Positions 34,221 to 43,015 of a stretch of 64,000 nt of DNA are shown here, piece by piece; position 1 is the stretch's first letter; every line of letters starts with the position of its first letter. The notes below the pieces were generated by a model. The model did not search any database, was not told the DNA's origin, and was given only the letters and a program-made list of their open reading frames with translations. Source of the DNA: Haloechinothrix halophila YIM 93223 (GTDB lineage: Bacteria; Actinomycetota; Actinomycetes; Mycobacteriales; Pseudonocardiaceae); NCBI RefSeq assembly GCF_000504245.1, contig NZ_KI632509.1, forward strand, positions 1,115,723 through 1,179,722, given 5' to 3'. The translations under genes and the position numbers were made by a program.

Positions 34221-36260
34221 CTACGGTAACCGCGGTCTTGGCGGTTCTGACGGTGGTGGCTCACTCCGGGTGCTCGTCGGTCCTGGCGATGTTGATGTGC
34301 TCGGGGCGGGCTCGTACTCGCCGATGTAGAAGACGACCCGATCCGCCTGTTTGATCGTCGTCTCCTCTTCGGGACGGGTTGCGACGACGAGGCCGTGGTA
34401 CTCCCGGTATGTCTCTTCCAGCTCATATTCGGTGACGTGTACGACGCCCGTGTGGCCCGCGTCGGCGAGTTCCTCGCGAGCCTCGGTCTCGGTCATGCCG
34501 AACAGATCGGGCATCGTCATCGGATGCTCGGAGCCGTCGGACACCGTGATGACGACCGTCGATCCTTTCACCGCTTTACCGGAATCCGGTTTCTGGCCGA
34601 CAACGGTGCCTTTCGGTTCCGCCGACGCCGTCCATTCGGTGACGACATCGAAATCAACGCTACTGAGACCGGCATGGGCGGCCTCCTCGCTCTTCCCGGT
34701 GTAGTCGACAACGCGCACCATTGTGGGCCGTTCGTACACCGAAAGCTTGACCGTCTCGCCCTGCGCGACGTTGTAGCCTGCTTCCGGGTGCTGCGTGACG
34801 ACTTGGTTCGACCTGTCTGGATTCCGGTTTTTGACTTTCTTGATGGTGGGGTTGAGGAGAAGCCCTTTCTGCTCGAGCAGCGTGCGGACCTCACCCTTTT
34901 TCTTGCCAACGAGGCTGGGCATCAGGAAACGATCCGGCGCCTGACCGACGTCGATCACGATCCCAGTGCTGGTGGCGACTTTGGTGCCCTCACTCGGTGT
35001 CGTGCCAAGCACCCTGCCGTAGTCCTCGCTGTCGCACGCCGGTTTCTTCCCGAACGCTTGCCGCCAGCACGGCACGACGTTGCGTTCGATGCTGTCGAAA
35101 CCGAGTTCGTGCAGTTCGCTCTCCGCGACCATGAACTGCTGGCCGGATATTCGCGGAATCGCGGCGACTGGTTCGGCGGCCCACGGGTTGAATTGCCACA
35201 GCAGGAACACCAGCATCGCGGCGGCGCCGAATGCCGCGAGATACGGCATGCCACGCCGCGCGCCCCTCTCGTCCGGCGGCTCCGTCTCAGCGGGCGTGAT
35301 GTGCCGCGTGCGGCTGGCGGGCACCACGGTGTCCGGTGTGAGGATCTTCGGCGCCTTGGGCTGCTTGTTGGCGAGCACGCGCGTCAGATCGGCGCGCATC
35401 TCGATGGCGCTCTGGTAGCGGTTCGCCGCCCCCTTCGTCATCGCCTTGAGCACGACGGCGTCGAGATTCTTGTTGATCGTTGGCCGCACCGTCGATGGCG
35501 CTGGCGGGGTTTCCTGCAGGTGCTGGTACGTGACCGCGATCGGGGACTCGCCTGTGAACGGCGGCCTGCCAGTGAGCAGTTCGAACAGCGTGCAGCCAGC
35601 CGCGTAGACGTCGCTGCGGATGTCCACGTCCTGGCCGCGCACCTGCTCAGGCGAGAGGTAGTGCGCCGTCCCCGCGACCGCGCTCGGCAGCGTCATCCCG
35701 GCCCGCGCGTCGTGGGCAGCGCGCGCGATGCCGAAGTCCATGACCTTCACCGCGCCGGACTCATTGAGCATGATGTTGCCCGGTTTGACGTCGCGGTGGA
35801 TGACGCCGTTGCGGTGCGAGTAGTCGAGCGCGGCGCAGACGTCGGCCATGATCCGCAGCGCGTGCTGCTGCTCGAACGCGCCGTGTGAGCTAAGGATGTC
35901 GCGCAGCGTCGTGCCCTCGACGTACTCCATGACGATGAACGGCGTCGGTCCGGCTGGCCCTTCGGTCTCGCCGGTGTCGTACAGCGAGACGATCGCGGGG
36001 TGGTTCAGCGACGCCGAGTGGCACGCCTCCCGGTGAAATCGCTCCTGGAACGATTCGTCCCTGGCCAGATCAGCGCGCAGGATCTTGATCGCGACCTCGC
36101 GGCCGAGGCGCACGTCGCGCCCGCGCCAGACGTCGGACATGCCGCCGCGGCCGAGTAGTTCCCCCATTGCGTACCGCTCGGCGAGCAGCGCCGGTCCAGC
36201 CGACGTCGCCGACGGCGCCGACCTTTCCGAAACCTCACCTCGCTCGTACGAAGTACTCAT
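34221..36260 (-). CDS. PASTA-domain Ser/Thr protein kinase (PknB-like)
   Basis: 679 aa. Kinase domain about residues 28-300: glycine loop LGRGGMSDVWRG, VAIKIL lysine, catalytic VIHRDVKPGNIM, DFG in VMDFGIARA. One membrane helix (YLAAFGAAAMLVFLLWQF, about 337-354) separates four PASTA-like repeats (about 365-655), the first weak, and a Pro/Ser-rich tail. PASTA repeats sense muropeptides, so the kinase likely reports wall state. It is not in the usual division cluster, so it is a paralogue. The ATG has no clear ribosome site, and a TATGTGTTTCATT element ends only 7 nt upstream. Confidence 0.92.
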   Translation of the reverse strand: MSTSYERGEVSERSAPSATSAGPALLAERYAMGELLGRGGMSDVWRGRDVRLGREVAIKILRADLARDESFQERFHREACHSASLNHPAIVSLYDTGETEGPAGPTPFIVMEYVEGTTLRDILSSHGAFEQQHALRIMADVCAALDYSHRNGVIHRDVKPGNIMLNESGAVKVMDFGIARAAHDARAGMTLPSAVAGTAHYLSPEQVRGQDVDIRSDVYAAGCTLFELLTGRPPFTGESPIAVTYQHLQETPPAPSTVRPTINKNLDAVVLKAMTKGAANRYQSAIEMRADLTRVLANKQPKAPKILTPDTVVPASRTRHITPAETEPPDERGARRGMPYLAAFGAAAMLVFLLWQFNPWAAEPVAAIPRISGQQFMVAESELHELGFDSIERNVVPCWRQAFGKKPACDSEDYGRVLGTTPSEGTKVATSTGIVIDVGQAPDRFLMPSLVGKKKGEVRTLLEQKGLLLNPTIKKVKNRNPDRSNQVVTQHPEAGYNVAQGETVKLSVYERPTMVRVVDYTGKSEEAAHAGLSSVDFDVVTEWTASAEPKGTVVGQKPDSGKAVKGSTVVITVSDGSEHPMTMPDLFGMTETEAREELADAGHTGVVHVTEYELEETYREYHGLVVATRPEEETTIKQADRVVFYIGEYEPAPSTSTSPGPTSTRSEPPPSEPPRPRLP

Positions 36261-36644
36261 TTTGTTAAATGAAACACATAAACCGTAGCATCGTCAAATC
36301 TCGCGGCGTTGGGTGAGCACGTTCTGAAATCGTTCTGCTACGCATGGCTGCTAACTGCTCCATCCCACCGCCCGTCCGCCGGATGTGTGGAGTTCAGGAT
36401 GGCAGCAACAATGCGGTCTCGCATTCGGAGTGAGCGCGCGTGACCGGGTCGGGTGTCGGATTTCTCCGTCAGCTCCGCTGGCTGGAAAGCGTTAGCCGGT
36501 ATTCGCGAGCGTGACTAATCTCGTTGATACGGTGCCCGCGATGTCTCGGCGGTGGGCGTAACGGTTAACATGAAGTTCGACCGTGTTTCCGTGCTCATCG
36601 GCCAAAGAGATTGTCGTTCGTTGAGCCTAGCCGCAGGAGGATCG
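36261..36644. promoter_or_regulatory. Divergent kinase / lsr2 intergenic region with TATGTGTTTCATT element
   Basis: 384 nt without a convincing gene. On the minus strand TATGTGTTTCATT (36268-36280) sits directly before the kinase ATG; the same 13-mer recurs at 37161-37173. The lsr2 side is more AT-rich than its surroundings (TTAACAT near 36566), as expected for autoregulation by an AT-binding protein. No classical -35/-10 pair is assigned. Confidence 0.4.
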
Positions 36645-36992
36645 ATGGCGCAGAAAGTGCTTGTCGAGATAGTTGACGACATGGACGGTTCCGAGGCCGA
36701 CGAGACCGTGCAGTTCGGTCTTGACGGCATCACTTACGAAATCGACTTGTCGGACAAGAACGCTGGTGAACTGCGTGACTCTATCGCGCAGTATGTTGAG
36801 CATGCTCGTCGAATCGGTGGCCGTAAGCGAGCCGGCCGTGGCGCCAAGGGATCGGCTTCGCCATCGGTGGACCGCGACCAGAACAAGGCTATTCGGGCAT
36901 GGGCCCGCAAACAGGGCTACGAGATCTCGGACAGGGGCAGGATTCCCGCCGACGTCGTCGAGGCGTACCACCAGCGGAAAAAGAAGAAGTGA
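36645..36992 (+). CDS. lsr2: Lsr2-type nucleoid-associated protein
   Basis: 115 aa. N-terminal dimerisation domain KVLVEIVDDMDGSEADETVQ (residues 4-23) and C-terminal DNA-binding helices RAWARKQGYEISDRGRIPAD (about 85-104) with the RGR minor-groove motif that inserts into AT-rich DNA. Lsr2 silences AT-rich, often horizontally acquired genes. ATG has AGGAGG 7 nt upstream. The gene is not next to lysS/clpC, where the standard lsr2 usually lies, so this may be a second copy. Several AT-rich promoters nearby are natural targets. Confidence 0.95.
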   Translation: MAQKVLVEIVDDMDGSEADETVQFGLDGITYEIDLSDKNAGELRDSIAQYVEHARRIGGRKRAGRGAKGSASPSVDRDQNKAIRAWARKQGYEISDRGRIPADVVEAYHQRKKKK

Positions 36993-37000
36993 CCGCATTC

Positions 37001-37038
37001 GGGTGAGGTTCGATCGGTCAGTGGATCGAGCCTCACCC
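37001..37038 (+). terminator. Hairpin terminator after lsr2
   Basis: GGGTGAGGTTCGATC (37001-37015) pairs with GATCGAGCCTCACCC (37024-37038), 15 bp with one G-T pair and an 8-nt loop, starting 9 nt after the lsr2 stop. There is no T-run behind it. Confidence 0.7.
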
Positions 37039-37152
37039 GGTGGCCGCCGGAATGTGCGTCGCCAGCGTAACGCGTATTCCGATACGGTTCTGGCACCACG
37101 AGCGCGAGCGGACTCCTTGACGGTAGGCGTCCACCCTCCCTATTCTCACAAT

Positions 37153-37173
37153 TAATGAAATATGTGTTTCATT
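37153..37173. promoter_or_regulatory. Inverted repeat AATGAAA-tatgtg-TTTCATT upstream of the FAH-type gene
   Basis: A perfect 7+7 inverted repeat with 6-nt spacer (37154-37173) ends 21 nt before the ATG at 37195. Its right half, TATGTGTTTCATT, is identical to the element before the PASTA kinase. Position and symmetry suggest an operator overlapping the promoter or leader. Confidence 0.55.
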
Positions 37174-37194
37174 GATTCACGGGCGGGAGTGGGT

Positions 37195-38058
37195 ATGGCC
37201 GGGCGAATGATGCTCATGCGAATTGGTGTCGTCGGCGTGGAACGGCCGGTCCTGCTCTCCGACGACGGTGCCTATTACGACCTGCGCGGCGTCACGCTCG
37301 ATATCGACGGCGCGTTCTTCACGACGGGCGGCCTGCGGCGCGTGCGATCCGCCTATGAAGCCGGGGAACTGCCGCGAATCCAGCTGGACGATGCCAGGAT
37401 CGCGGCGCCGATCGCCCGGCCTGGCTCGGTGCTGTGTATCGGGCAGAACTATGCCGCACACGCCGCCGAGTCCGGCGATGATCCGCCAAGCGAACCCATC
37501 CTGTTCTACAAAGCACCGAACACCGTCGTTGGTCCGTACGACGACGTGCGTATCCCCCGCGGTTCGTCGAAGACCGACTGGGAAGTCGAACTCGGTGTCG
37601 TGATCGGGCGACAGGCCCGCTACCTCGACTCGCTGGATCAGGCGCGTGACTGCATCGCCGGGTTCGTCACGTCCAACGACGTCTCCGAACGCACCTTCCA
37701 GATCGGCAGGCCAGGCGGGCAGTGGTCGAAGGGCAAGTCGTGCGAGACGTTCAACCCGCTCGGCCCGTGGTTCGTGCCAGCCGAAGACGTCCCCGACCCG
37801 CAGGCGCTCACGCTGCGGTCTTGGGTCAACGGTGAGCCGAGGCAGGACTCCAAGACGTCCGACATGATCTTTTCCGTGGCCGAGATCATCCGGCACCTGT
37901 CGCAGTTCCTGGTGCTCGAGCCGGGCGACCTGCTCAACACCGGCACGCCGCACGGTGTCGCACTATCCGGGCGGTATGACTACCTGCGCCCTGGCGACAT
38001 CGTCGAGATCGATGTGGAAGGCCTCGGCAAGCAGCGCACTGCCTGTGTCGCGGCGTGA
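37195..38058 (+). CDS. Fumarylacetoacetate hydrolase (FAH) family enzyme
   Basis: 287 aa. FAH fold: GSVLCIGQNYAAHAAE, metal ligands in DWEVELGVVIG (Glu-x-Glu) and SNDVSERTFQ (Asp), then KSCETFNPLGPWFV, and the late TGTPHGVALSG block. Members cleave or hydrate C-C bonds of 2-keto acids in aromatic or sugar-acid breakdown. The exact substrate cannot be read here; the eda/edd genes lie 25 kb away, so a link is only possible. ATG 37195 has GGGAG upstream; ATG 37216 is an alternative that matches the usual family N-terminus. Confidence 0.9.
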   Translation: MAGRMMLMRIGVVGVERPVLLSDDGAYYDLRGVTLDIDGAFFTTGGLRRVRSAYEAGELPRIQLDDARIAAPIARPGSVLCIGQNYAAHAAESGDDPPSEPILFYKAPNTVVGPYDDVRIPRGSSKTDWEVELGVVIGRQARYLDSLDQARDCIAGFVTSNDVSERTFQIGRPGGQWSKGKSCETFNPLGPWFVPAEDVPDPQALTLRSWVNGEPRQDSKTSDMIFSVAEIIRHLSQFLVLEPGDLLNTGTPHGVALSGRYDYLRPGDIVEIDVEGLGKQRTACVAA

Positions 38059-38150
38059 CGTTTCGCTGGCCGCCATGGTGATGCGGGAGCCGTCCATCCT
38101 CGCGGGTCGCGGGCCCAGGCTCGCGCTTCCGCGACGGTAGCTGGGTTTCG

Positions 38151-38179
38151 TTGACACTCCCTATCAGAGTTCATACCAT
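38151..38179 (+). promoter_or_regulatory. Housekeeping-type promoter before the 38248 gene
   Basis: TTGACA (38151-38156), 17-nt spacer, TACCAT (38174-38179): an almost ideal SigA/HrdB-type promoter. It predicts a transcript starting near 38186 with a 60-nt leader. Confidence 0.65.
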
Positions 38180-38247
38180 TGAACGAATCCTAAATTCTAG
38201 TTAGTAAAACGTAAGGCACGGCAAAGCCGAGCGGAAGGTGAGTTTTG

Positions 38248-38673
38248 ATGCGTTTCGCCATGGTCGCTCCGCACCAGGGCGCCGACTCACTAGAACCCGT
38301 GCGCGACGACCTCGACCTCTTCAACGTCGAGGTGGTCACCCTCGGGCTGTCTTCCGCTCCTAGCCGCACTAACGAGACGGCGGCGCGATTCGGTTCGTCC
38401 GCCGAACGCGTGCTGGACGATCTGGTGTTCCACGGGCCGTGGGACGGGGTGCTCGTCGCCGTCAACGCGCTGGCAGGCAGTCCCCGGGTCCCGCAGGACG
38501 CGGTGAAGCGGTTCGCGCGCCGGATCCGTCACATTCTCGGTCCGCAGCTGCCGGTCGGTGTCATCGACGACGTCAACGTGGACCTGCCGCGGCAACTGTT
38601 CGACGGCATCATGGCGCTGTGGTTCCTGCGCGTCGTGGCCCTCGACGCGGCGGATCGGGCGGCGGGTCGCTGA
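38248..38673 (+). CDS. Small orphan-family protein, paralogue of 48516-48965
   Basis: 141 aa. Begins MRFAMVAPHQGADSLEPV; the core is LDDLVFHGPWDGVLVAVNA followed by RRIRHILGPQLPVGVIDDVN and LFDGIMALWFLRVVAL. The protein at 48516-48965 has the same starts and blocks (GPWDGVLVILGG, RRILGPDVPVGTVDDA, LAVLWTLRSIAI). No known domain or catalytic motif. The alternating strand/helix look is of a small alpha/beta fold. ATG with GGAAGG upstream; strong promoter at 38151. Confidence 0.75.
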   Translation: MRFAMVAPHQGADSLEPVRDDLDLFNVEVVTLGLSSAPSRTNETAARFGSSAERVLDDLVFHGPWDGVLVAVNALAGSPRVPQDAVKRFARRIRHILGPQLPVGVIDDVNVDLPRQLFDGIMALWFLRVVALDAADRAAGR

Positions 38674-39441
38674 TCAGCTGCTCGAGCGAAACTGGGGTCG
38701 TTCGCCGCGCAGGATGGCAGCGGCCGCGTCGGTACTGACCTGTCCAGGGCAGCCGTACTTGATCCACGTCGCGCCGAGCAGCAGGGCGCCGCAGTCGGCG
38801 ACCATCTCGGGGCCGCCGTACGGTGCGAGCTCGCGCTCGACCTCGTCCCAGTCGCGATACACGTGGCCCTGCATGTGGTGTGTCCACTCGTGCACCGCGA
38901 CGGAGTACACCTTGTCGCACGGAGTTCGTGGCGCGATCCAGATGCGGTCGCCTGGCACTTCCGCTCTGCCCCACGCGCCGGTGTCGGCGATGATCCAGTC
39001 GGCAGGACGACCTGCCCTGCCATGCTCGAAGTTCTCCATCCAGTCGCAGCGAGCTTTCGCGGGCCGCGGCGGGGGCAGCGTGGACGGTGCCGGGGCATCC
39101 GTCGTGGGCGTCGCTGGCCGCCGATCCGTGCGACGCGGTGGGGTCTTCGGTTTCTTGGGCGGTGCGGCGGGCCGCTGCTTCGTGACCGCAGCCGCTGCCG
39201 TCGTCGGCACGACCTGGTCGTGGGTGGCAGCTGACGTGGGAGTCGTGCCACCGCCTGCCGCGCCACCAGCACCGGGATCACCTGCCGCGGTCGTGCGTTG
39301 GTACTGCACCGTTGGTCCACAGCCCGCGATGATCAGGACGATGAGGACGCTGGCCATGGCGGACGCGAAAGCGGAAGCCGCTGCAACGGCGCGACGGACG
39401 GTGGGGCAGCGAAGGAATGCGGTGACCGGCTGTCTGCCCAT
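38674..39441 (-). CDS. Putative zinc-metallopeptidase lipoprotein (HExxH)
   Basis: 255 aa. A hydrophobic N-terminal segment ends in LIIAGC (Cys near residue 41), a probable lipobox. A Thr/Pro/Ala linker (residues about 50-130) leads to a compact C-terminal domain with VAVHEWTHHMQGH (HEWTH fits HExxH) near residue 185 and EMVADCGALLLG about 25 residues later, giving a plausible third ligand. Likely anchored outside the membrane, the linker reaching through the wall. Two to three cysteines in the catalytic domain may be bridged. Family unclear. Confidence 0.78.
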   Translation of the reverse strand: MGRQPVTAFLRCPTVRRAVAAASAFASAMASVLIVLIIAGCGPTVQYQRTTAAGDPGAGGAAGGGTTPTSAATHDQVVPTTAAAAVTKQRPAAPPKKPKTPPRRTDRRPATPTTDAPAPSTLPPPRPAKARCDWMENFEHGRAGRPADWIIADTGAWGRAEVPGDRIWIAPRTPCDKVYSVAVHEWTHHMQGHVYRDWDEVERELAPYGGPEMVADCGALLLGATWIKYGCPGQVSTDAAAAILRGERPQFRSSS

Positions 39442-39492
39442 GGTGGCTCATCATAAGTCGAGCCCTTGGCATTTGAAATAGGCTACTCTGGT

Positions 39493-39503
39493 GATGAAAC
39501 ATC
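39493..39503 (-). promoter_or_regulatory. GATGTTTCATC element upstream of the HExxH lipoprotein gene
   Basis: GATGAAACATC on the plus strand, 52 nt before the ATG of the minus-strand gene at 39441. It shares the ATGTTTCAT core with the elements at 36268, 37161 and 45208, and is itself symmetric (GATG-AAA-CATC). Confidence 0.35.
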
Positions 39504-39572
39504 GAGATCGTCATCGACGTCGCTTCGCGGCTGCTGCTCATGCGGCGCTGATGACGTCTGCACCTGGGCAGC

Positions 39573-40814
39573 TCAGGTCCGAACCAGTGCGGCCAACTCG
39601 AAGTGCATGGGGTCGGTCCAGTCCCAATCGCCACCCCAGGCGAACCCCCATTTCTTGAAGATGGCAACGACGTCGCGATCGATCTCGCCCTTGGTGCCTC
39701 GGTGATTGCCCGCCACATTGAGATCGAAGGCAATGCCCCAGGTATGCAGGGAGAGCCCTCTGTTGGGGTCGTGTCCGATGAATCGGGGTACATAGCAGCC
39801 GCCATAGTCGCCTGGGTCGATCGCCGCGGTGAGCCCGCGCCGCACCACTTCGGACAGCGCGGCCCGCAACTGCGGCAGCATGACTCGGTGGCAGGTGACC
39901 GTGCCCAGAATGGGCACCGACTCGGTTCGGATATTGGCGTTGACCCATTCCGGCTCCGGCTGTACTGAACCGTCGGGGAAGTAGCGGTAGCTGAAGGTGC
40001 CTACCGCCTGCGCGACGGCGCCTCCGGTGAGTGCGGCGGTGTGCGAAACCGTTGCCTCGGTTGGCGGCCGCAACACGGTCACCGTCGCTCGGTGCCGTGC
40101 TATGTCCCGTACGGCGGCAGAACCCGCCGCGATGTCGCCGCGCAGCGCGATCACGAGCGCGTTGTCTGGCATGACCCCGAGTTGTTCGCCGCGCTCTTCG
40201 TTCATGACGGCGTGCACCCGCGGAATGGTGGTCGCGTGGGCGCCGATCCGCAGCGGTAGCTCGGCTTCGTTCCGCCTGACCGTCAGCGTGCCGCCGAGCG
40301 GCTGGTCGAGGCCGGCGGCGATCTCGTGATCGAGGATGATGTCGCCCGCCGCGACAGCTCGCCACACGCCATCGGTTGTCGCGGTCGTCGGTGGGGTGAA
40401 CCTGCGATAGCGGGCCGCGTCGACGGCGGCGACGGTGATGGACCGGTCCGCTACGCGCACCGAGGCCAGTCCCACGGGAATGGCCGCGCGCACCTGGTCC
40501 ATCGCGCGTATCCGTTCCCGCAGCCGAGGTCGGAGCGGTGCGGTGCCGATGACAAGAAGGTCCGCACTGACCAGTTCGCCGGTCAGTCGCGATCGCGCTG
40601 CCGCCCAGTCGTCGGAACTGGGCGCGATGAACTCCGCGGCGGCGGGTGCGACCTGTTGGTCAGCGCCCCGCGCGTCAGCGATCGCAACTCCGGTAGCTGA
40701 CGGGGCAGTTGCCTGCGGGCCGCAGCCGGTGAGTACGGCGGTGGACGCGGTGATGACGGCGAGCGCGGCCATCACGCGGGCGCCGAACCTGCCGTGAGAA
40801 GACCCTGCCGTCAC
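39573..40814 (-). CDS. Lipoprotein with C-terminal M15 peptidase (VanY/D,D-carboxypeptidase-like) domain
   Basis: 413 aa. Lipobox VLTGC near residue 31. The middle (residues 60-270) is an unrecognised exported region of two related-looking halves. The C-terminal part carries M15 zinc-site blocks: SLHTWGIAFDLNVAGN (His and Asp ligands, about residue 350) and WGGDWDWTDPMHFEL (final His, about 400). M15_4-type enzymes trim peptidoglycan peptides, so a cell-wall role is likely. GTG start at 40814; the gene is divergent from the subtilase at 40910. Confidence 0.85.
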   Translation of the reverse strand: MTAGSSHGRFGARVMAALAVITASTAVLTGCGPQATAPSATGVAIADARGADQQVAPAAAEFIAPSSDDWAAARSRLTGELVSADLLVIGTAPLRPRLRERIRAMDQVRAAIPVGLASVRVADRSITVAAVDAARYRRFTPPTTATTDGVWRAVAAGDIILDHEIAAGLDQPLGGTLTVRRNEAELPLRIGAHATTIPRVHAVMNEERGEQLGVMPDNALVIALRGDIAAGSAAVRDIARHRATVTVLRPPTEATVSHTAALTGGAVAQAVGTFSYRYFPDGSVQPEPEWVNANIRTESVPILGTVTCHRVMLPQLRAALSEVVRRGLTAAIDPGDYGGCYVPRFIGHDPNRGLSLHTWGIAFDLNVAGNHRGTKGEIDRDVVAIFKKWGFAWGGDWDWTDPMHFELAALVRT

Positions 40815-40850
40815 TCACCACCTCCGACGATCGTTATCAGTATGTATCAC

Positions 40851-40880
40851 TTGAAGTCCATTAGCTGCAACTGCTATTTT
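40851..40880 (+). promoter_or_regulatory. Candidate promoter of the mycosin-like subtilase operon
   Basis: TTGAAG (40851-40856), 18-nt spacer, TATTTT (40875-40880), 30 nt upstream of the ATG at 40910, in a locally AT-rich stretch. Confidence 0.5.
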
Positions 40881-40909
40881 ATTTCTTGATCGGGGTGACG
40901 GGAGGCGGT

Positions 40910-42274
40910 ATGCGAGCGCTGATCTCGATCGTTGCTGCCTTCGTCTTCGCCCTGCTGGTGCCCGCGACGTCGAGTTCGGCGTACGCCGACAACCCTGACA
41001 ACGACACCGCGCAAGAACGAACCTGGAACTTCGAGCAGGCCAGGATTCCCGGAGCACAGCGCACGGGTAACTGGGGCAAGGGCGTCACCGTCGCCGTCAT
41101 CGATACCTGGGTGGACTTCGGGCACCCCGATCTCAAGAGCCGGATCGCGGGTTACGCACTGTGTACCGACAGTGCCTCCGGCTGCCGCGACAACGCCTTC
41201 GACAGGGACCGCTGTAAGCACGGCACGCACGTGGCAGGGACCGTCGTGTCGGGCCGGTACGGCGTCGCGCCCGACGCGCGGGTGTATGCCGTCCAGGTGC
41301 TCAGCTACGACCCTGCGAGCGGGTCGTGTGGTGGCAACTCCGAGGACGTCGCACGGGGCATCCGGTTCGCCGTCGCCAAGGGCGTGGGTGTGATCAACCT
41401 GTCGCTCGGCACCCTGGTCCCCGGCGTGTTTTCCAGCGAGGCCGTCGCGTCCGCTGTCGCCGACGCCGCCCGTGCCGGGGTCGTCGTCGTGTTCGCCGCG
41501 GGAAACAGCACGGTTCCGCTCAGCGATGACTACGGCTCGAACGCGCTGCTCGTCGCCGCGACCGGGCCGGACGGCGAGATCGCGTCCTACTCGACCCGAG
41601 GCGGATCGGTGTCGCTCGCCGCACCTGGCGGTGACGACGGTGCCGCGGGATTGACGGCATGCCGGCCGGACACGTGCATTTTCTCCACGGTTCCCGATGG
41701 CGCGTATGGGTTGTTCGAGGGCACGTCGATGGCGGCGCCGCACGTGTCAGGAGTCGCGGCGCTGCTGCTCTCGCAGGACCCGCGACGCGGGCGGGCGGAC
41801 GTCGTCAGGTCGCTGCAATCGACGGCGCGCCCGCTCGCGGGAACGCGCCATGGCCTGATCGACGCGACCGCGGCGCTGGGGTTACGGAAACAAGCTCCGT
41901 CGCCGACGGCGACGCCTGGCGGCACGCAAGGGAAGCAGCCGGATCTCGATACGCGGCAACGCACAAGGCAGCCGCGGCCGTCGCCGGAGCGAACAACACC
42001 AAGCACCGGCGTCGCGCCGGACAATTCCCGTGCGGCGACCTTTTCCCGCGACCCGGTGGCCCAACAGCCTGGCGACGGGGAAGGAACCAGAACGACCGAG
42101 CAAGCAGCGCCGGTGGGTTCCCCAGGGGCAGGCCAAGGCGGTGGGAGTCCCAGCTCCGGACTGCCGCTCACGATGCTCTGGGGTGGGCTCGCCGCCGCCG
42201 GAGCCATCACCGTGTTGGTGGCCGCGACGGGAGCGACCCAGCGTCTCCGGCGGACTCGCTACGACGATCCGTGA
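40910..42274 (+). CDS. Mycosin-like S8 subtilase, membrane-anchored
   Basis: 454 aa. Signal peptide (residues 1-27), S8 catalytic domain: Asp in VTVAVIDTWVDFGHPDL, His in KHGTHVAGTVV, Asn in VVFAAGNST, Ser in FEGTSMAAPHVSGVA. The Asp motif reads DTW where DTG is normal. A Pro/Thr/Arg linker (about 345-420) leads to a C-terminal membrane helix and RLRRTR, as in mycosins of type VII systems. Six cysteines in the catalytic domain suggest disulfides. ATG with GGGAGGCGG upstream. Overlaps the next gene (TGATG). Confidence 0.87.
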   Translation: MRALISIVAAFVFALLVPATSSSAYADNPDNDTAQERTWNFEQARIPGAQRTGNWGKGVTVAVIDTWVDFGHPDLKSRIAGYALCTDSASGCRDNAFDRDRCKHGTHVAGTVVSGRYGVAPDARVYAVQVLSYDPASGSCGGNSEDVARGIRFAVAKGVGVINLSLGTLVPGVFSSEAVASAVADAARAGVVVVFAAGNSTVPLSDDYGSNALLVAATGPDGEIASYSTRGGSVSLAAPGGDDGAAGLTACRPDTCIFSTVPDGAYGLFEGTSMAAPHVSGVAALLLSQDPRRGRADVVRSLQSTARPLAGTRHGLIDATAALGLRKQAPSPTATPGGTQGKQPDLDTRQRTRQPRPSPERTTPSTGVAPDNSRAATFSRDPVAQQPGDGEGTRTTEQAAPVGSPGAGQGGGSPSSGLPLTMLWGGLAAAGAITVLVAATGATQRLRRTRYDDP

Positions 42275-42942
42275 TGCGCAAGACGAATGGCAGCTCCGTT
42301 GCCGACCTCGCGAGGAAACGACAGGATGCCGCCGCCGCGCGGCACCCGGTACGTGGGCGGGTCATCGGTCTCGCGATCACGGCGGCCGTCGTCGCGGTAG
42401 GCGCGGGGCTGGTCTTCGCCGCGAACTCGAGCGATCCCGCCCGACACGACGCTGCCGAGAACCGCTCCCAGGTGACGCCGTCGACCACGACCAGCGCGGC
42501 GCCGTCACTCACTCCGCGAGGCAACATCCCGAAGGAAGTGGGCGAACTCGCGGGTTTCGGCTCGGCGGACGCCCCGGACCAGAACACCTTCACGATCGAG
42601 GAGATCCTGGTCGACCCACCGTGCGCGGCCGGTGGAGGCAGGCCGGACGGCGAGCACACCATCCTGCTTGACGTCACCGTGCGCACTGGTGTCGACACGA
42701 AGCGAGCCGAGATGCTCGGCCGCATCTTGACCCCTGGCTTCTTCGCCGCGATAGGCCCTGATGGCACCGAGCATGACGCCTGGCCAGGCGAATGCACGGA
42801 TCCCGCCGACGCGCTGCGGGACGATTTCGGCCCCAACAGCGAGTATTCGGGCACCGTGGAGCTACGGGTGCCGGTGCGCTCGGGCACGTTGATCCTCAAC
42901 GGCGTCATGACCAACGCGGCGGGCTGGGAGTGGCGGTTCTGA
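42274..42942 (+). CDS. Membrane-anchored exported protein, partner of the subtilase
   Basis: 222 aa. Basic N-terminus, one membrane helix (VIGLAITAAVVAVGAGLVFA, about residues 29-48), a Ser/Thr linker, and an exported beta-rich domain with two Cys and the pattern NTFTIEEILVDPPCAAGGG, typical of small DUF4352-like immunoglobulin folds though not certain. It begins in the stop of the subtilase gene and is likely its partner or substrate. Confidence 0.75.
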   Translation: MRKTNGSSVADLARKRQDAAAARHPVRGRVIGLAITAAVVAVGAGLVFAANSSDPARHDAAENRSQVTPSTTTSAAPSLTPRGNIPKEVGELAGFGSADAPDQNTFTIEEILVDPPCAAGGGRPDGEHTILLDVTVRTGVDTKRAEMLGRILTPGFFAAIGPDGTEHDAWPGECTDPADALRDDFGPNSEYSGTVELRVPVRSGTLILNGVMTNAAGWEWRF

Positions 42943-43015
42943 CCCGCCACGCCCAGCTCGCCGTCGTTTCGAATCTCCGCACGGGTCAGAACGTGCTCGG
43001 ACTACGCGCGCGGAC

